A DNA stretch of 44,191 bases. Origin: Martensiomyces pterosporus (lineage: Eukaryota > Kickxellomycota > Kickxellomycetes > Kickxellales > Kickxellaceae). Position 1 is the stretch's first letter; each line of letters opens with the position of its first letter. The stretch is from assembly GCA_025201845.1 (NCBI GenBank), contig MU604044.1:2259-46449 (forward strand), in the 5' to 3' direction. The notes under the pieces are model-generated. The model made no database searches and was not told where the DNA came from. It saw only the letters and a list, made by a program, of their open reading frames with translations. Position numbers and translations under genes: made by a program. This document shows, piece after piece, positions 41,373 to 44,191 of the stretch.

Positions 41373-42128
41373 ATGAAGCTTGCCATCGCTCTCGCCTCGG
41401 CTATTGTGGCTGTCAACGCACGCAAGTGCATCCCCAGGCCCACCTGGATTCCAACCTACGTCACTGCCCCCCCGCCTCCCCCGGTCTACTACACCACCCA
41501 GGCTCCACCTCCGCCTCCCGTTTACACAACCGCGCCGCCCCCGCCTCCCGTGTACACCACTGCACCTCCGCCCCCTGTGTACACCACGTCTACTAATGCG
41601 TACACCACCACCTCAAATGTCTACACGACCAGCACCCCTGTGTATGTGACATCGACTTCCCCAGTGTACAACACCAGCACTCCTGCATATACCACGAGCA
41701 CTCCGGTATATACAACTAGCACCCCTGTGTACACGACCAGCACCCCTGTGTACACAACCAGCACCCCTGTGTACACAACCAGCACCCCTGTGTACACTAC
41801 CAGCACTCCTGTGTACACTACCAGCACTCCTGTGTACACTACCAGCACTCCTGTGTACACTACCAGCACTCCTGTGTACACGACCAGCACCCCTGTGTAC
41901 ACGACCAGCACTCCGGCGTACACGACCAGCACTCCGGCGTACACTACCAGCACTCCGGCGTACACTACCAGCACTCCTGGCTACCAGACAACCTCTTCTG
42001 TCTACGTGGACACCTCTATCATCTCTCTTTCGACCACGGCTGCTCCTCCACCACCGCCCCCAAGCACCTCGGCTGCCCCTCCTTCTCCGCCAACTCTTCC
42101 TTCCATCCCCGCCTCGGTTCCCCCCTAA
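41373..42128 (+). CDS. Secreted KCIPRP repeat protein C, PPPPPVYTT and (YTTSTPV)n tail
   Basis: The 251-residue protein starts with a signal peptide (MKLAIALASAIVAVNA, probable cut before RKCI). The motif KCIPRP follows with Cys18, the only cysteine. A Trp-containing linker (TWIPTYVT), four proline-rich PPPP-VYTT units and then about fifteen YTTSTPV units make up the tail. The end is LPSIPASVPP. The Tyr/Pro/Thr repeat resembles extensin- or mucin-like wall proteins and could be O-glycosylated or tyrosine cross-linked; this is inference. The start is the ATG before KLAIAL, 11 codons inside a longer frame. It is the third member of the local family and has an unrelated tail. Confidence 0.88.
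   Translation: MKLAIALASAIVAVNARKCIPRPTWIPTYVTAPPPPPVYYTTQAPPPPPVYTTAPPPPPVYTTAPPPPVYTTSTNAYTTTSNVYTTSTPVYVTSTSPVYNTSTPAYTTSTPVYTTSTPVYTTSTPVYTTSTPVYTTSTPVYTTSTPVYTTSTPVYTTSTPVYTTSTPVYTTSTPVYTTSTPAYTTSTPAYTTSTPAYTTSTPGYQTTSSVYVDTSIISLSTTAAPPPPPPSTSAAPPSPPTLPSIPASVPP
41466..41985 (+). repeat. Coding minisatellites: PPPPPVYTT units, then 21-bp YTTSTPV units
   Basis: Proline-rich units occupy about 41466-41585, and 21-base YTTSTPV units about 41600-41985. Several adjacent units are identical at the DNA level while the outer ones diverge, which indicates recent internal expansion. Confidence 0.92.
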
Positions 42129-42807
42129 GTGAGGCGTATCAGTAGCTCAAGCGTCATCTAATCTATCATTTCTCTTTTCTTTTAATTTCAATAAATGGGG
42201 CCACTATAACACACGCATGCCAGCTTCCACGCAATAGCCCCCGCGCTGACGGAGCGAGAGGAATCAGCGGAAAGTTTGCATGCAGGCAGTTTCCGAATAC
42301 ACATCACGGGCTTGGCTTTTACATCTAACGATCGCCAGAAAAGGGACCGTTTCCATGCTATCGCTAATGATCGTCGTGTCTGAAATTAATCTTCTCTCCG
42401 CGAAGGAGACGCCTCGTTGCCCGTAGGTAAACAACAAATGCTTGCCTACACGAAAAGCAAGTATTTTGCAAATACCGTCTCCCCCAAAAAAATCTACGTG
42501 CAAGCAGACATGCATGTAAAATATGTACGGACCTTTAAAGGTACATGCTTGTCTATACAAGGGGTTGTCTGTTTAGCGGTCCTGCAAGCGAAAGAGCTGC
42601 AGGCGCCTAGAGTGCCGACAAGACAAACCAATGCGCATGTATTTAGCATCACTCTCGCCCTTGCCACCCAGTATCATCAGCCTGTTCCTCCTCCCTTTTC
42701 TCACCCCCAACTTGTCCCGTGTTCCTTCAAACCGTGCTGGCATAGCTCATACACTCTTTGTTTCATTCAGCTACATTTTCTTCTTAATACTGCACCTGTC
42801 GTAGAAA
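42129..42807 (+). promoter_or_regulatory. Spacer and promoter of the P450 gene
   Basis: This 680-base stretch starts with the gene C 3' flank, with AATAAA at about 42190, and ends in CT-rich sequence (about 42655-42780) before the P450 start. I see no gene. Confidence 0.45.
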
Positions 42808-44191
42808 ATGGCATCAGACAACCATCTGCAGCCCCTGTGGGCGCTGCTCCAACCAGTCAACTTGTGCACCGGTATCATTGCCTACATGGCGTACAAAGTT
42901 ATCTATGCGCTGTATTTTTCACCAGTGCGCAATATCCCCGGACCGTTCTTTGCACGCATCAGCAAGCTTCCAATTATCCTCAGCGCTATGCGAGGCACTC
43001 TGGTGGATGACATGATCAATGGATACGAGACATACGGCAGCATCTTCGTCATGGAGCCCGAAAAGGTGTCCATCTGTGATCCTAGCGATTGCAAGTTAAT
43101 CCTGGGCACTCACAATTTCAGGAAGGACAAGCAGTACGAGCAAGCCGATTTCATCGAACCCAACATGTTCCTTACCCGCGACCCCGAGCTCAACAAGCAG
43201 AGGAGACGGCAGGTGGGGCCTGCATTGGGGATGTCTAGTCTGCGCAAGATGGAGCCCGCTATCCTGGAAGCTGGCGTGCAGCAGCTGATTGGCAAGTGGT
43301 CCCAAGCCATCGATAGCTCCGAGGACGGCAGGGCCAAAGTCTGCTATTTCTATGACTTTTCGCTGATGACGTTTGACGTGATCAGCTCACTGGGCTTTGG
43401 GAAGGCACACCGGTCGCTGACTACAGGCGACCGAACGATCGTTAATGGCGTTGCCAAGACTTTCAAGCTCATGATTCTGCAGATGGTCCTGCCTGCGATC
43501 AAGCGCTTCCCGCTTAAGCAGCTGCTGGCAAGATCCTTGTACCAAAGCGTGGAAGAGTTTATCACCTTTGGAAACCACTCCATTGAGGACCGCAAGCACC
43601 AACTGGCTCAGGGTGGCAGTAAGCCCAACGATATCCTCCAGTCGTTCATTGACGCCGAAGACCCCGAATCTAAAATCAAGATGACGTCGTCGCAGGTCAC
43701 CACCGAGGCAATCATTATTCTTCTTGCTGGCGCCGACACCAGCTCAAACACCCTGAGCTGGGCTCTGCACCTCCTTTTGCTGCACCCGGCGCAGCTCAAG
43801 CGTGTTTTCGATGAGGTTCGCGGTGCCTTTGACAAGGACCATCTGATCACCTTTGATGAGGCCAAGGAGAAGCTGCCGTATCTGGAGGCCTGTGTTTACG
43901 AGGCTATGCGTATATGCCCTGTGTCGGGCAACCTTTCAAGGACGGTTCCGCCCGGGGGTGTGGTGATCCAAGGGCATTTTCTTCCTGAGAACTTTTCGTG
44001 TTCTCCAAGCGTTCCTGGCGTCCATATGAACAGGGATTTGTGGGAGTCCCCACACGTATTCAACCCCGAGAGATTTGTGGACGACGAGGAAAGGAAGCAC
44101 AATATCCTGACATTCAGCGCTGGGGTCCGCATCTGCCCTGGCAGGTACCTGGCGTGGCTGGAGATTATGACTGCCCTGGCCAACTTGTTTA
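42808..44191 (+). CDS. Cytochrome P450 monooxygenase, cut by the window end
   Basis: The frame is open for 461 codons from the ATG at 42808 and runs off the window, so the C-terminus is missing. An N-terminal hydrophobic anchor (LCTGIIAYMAYKVIYALYF) is followed by the IPGPFFARISKLP hinge. The I-helix has LLAGADTSSNTLSW, the K-helix EACVYEAMR (ExxR), then FNPERF and the heme loop FSAGVRICPGR with the axial cysteine. All key P450 residues are present, so this is probably an active, ER-anchored monooxygenase fed by a reductase. The CYP family and substrate cannot be told. No intron is needed in the visible part. Confidence 0.95.
   Translation, partial: MASDNHLQPLWALLQPVNLCTGIIAYMAYKVIYALYFSPVRNIPGPFFARISKLPIILSAMRGTLVDDMINGYETYGSIFVMEPEKVSICDPSDCKLILGTHNFRKDKQYEQADFIEPNMFLTRDPELNKQRRRQVGPALGMSSLRKMEPAILEAGVQQLIGKWSQAIDSSEDGRAKVCYFYDFSLMTFDVISSLGFGKAHRSLTTGDRTIVNGVAKTFKLMILQMVLPAIKRFPLKQLLARSLYQSVEEFITFGNHSIEDRKHQLAQGGSKPNDILQSFIDAEDPESKIKMTSSQVTTEAIIILLAGADTSSNTLSWALHLLLLHPAQLKRVFDEVRGAFDKDHLITFDEAKEKLPYLEACVYEAMRICPVSGNLSRTVPPGGVVIQGHFLPENFSCSPSVPGVHMNRDLWESPHVFNPERFVDDEERKHNILTFSAGVRICPGRYLAWLEIMTALANLF

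Noticed and set aside
34592..41985. Tandem arrays considered as CRISPR-like or satellite DNA
   Set aside because: Units are contiguous multiples of three within signal-peptide-bearing reading frames, so they are coding minisatellites.

Overview
The window looks like nuclear DNA of an early-diverging fungus. I favour a Kickxellomycotina/Zoopagomycota-type organism (Coemansia- or Linderina-like), but this is inferred from gene content and style, not from a database match. Coding regions are GC-rich and most genes lack introns. The introns I can place run from GTA(A/T/G)G-type donors to pyrimidine-AG acceptors. Coding starts are preceded by CT-rich leaders with TATA boxes. Genes lie on both strands, each with its own promoter; there are no operons.

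Left part (0-14 kb): conserved housekeeping genes. In order they are 20S proteasome alpha5 (-), twinfilin (-), a one-intron Pho80-type cyclin (+), a GNAT acetyltransferase (-), the 19S proteasome lid subunit Rpn5 (+), the mitochondrial ribosome assembly factor Rsm22/METTL17 (-) and a ten-helix DMT/TPT-like transporter (+). Rsm22 has lost three of the four cysteines that hold its iron-sulfur cluster in other organisms.

Middle part (14-33.5 kb): three putative regulators of a type I do not recognise, at 15.0-15.9 (-), 22.1-23.5 (-) and 29.8-33.5 kb (+), plus a FrnE-like DsbA oxidoreductase. The 15-kb and 30-kb proteins share a two-part module: a Myb/SANT-like helical block ending in a YNKVQN-R-RF signature, and a short D/APxxW block. 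The 22-kb protein may be a distant third member. The 15-kb and 30-kb genes have very long upstream regions without a convincing gene (5.1 and 6.3 kb), as seen for master regulators in other fungi. The 30-kb gene also carries a perfect in-frame 84-bp tandem duplication.

Right part (34-44.2 kb): three small secreted paralogues on the + strand share one design. Each has a signal peptide, then the motif KCIPRP with the only cysteine of the mature chain, then a tandem-repeat tail, then a short Ile-Pro-containing end. The tail differs completely between them: (AAASSS)n, (DTGADT)n and (YTTSTPV)n. I do not know this family. It is the best candidate here for an undescribed system, probably secreted or wall-associated proteins with exchangeable low-complexity tails. 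Between the second and third copy lies a six-exon gene for the augmin subunit HAUS3, rebuilt here from splice signals, and divergent from it a small spliced gene. The window ends inside a cytochrome P450 gene.

Several small spliced or short genes (14.2-14.7, 24.0-24.2 and 37.4-37.8 kb) are proposed only from reading frame and splice or polyadenylation signals and are given low to middling confidence. No tRNA, rRNA, CRISPR array or intact transposon was found by eye.
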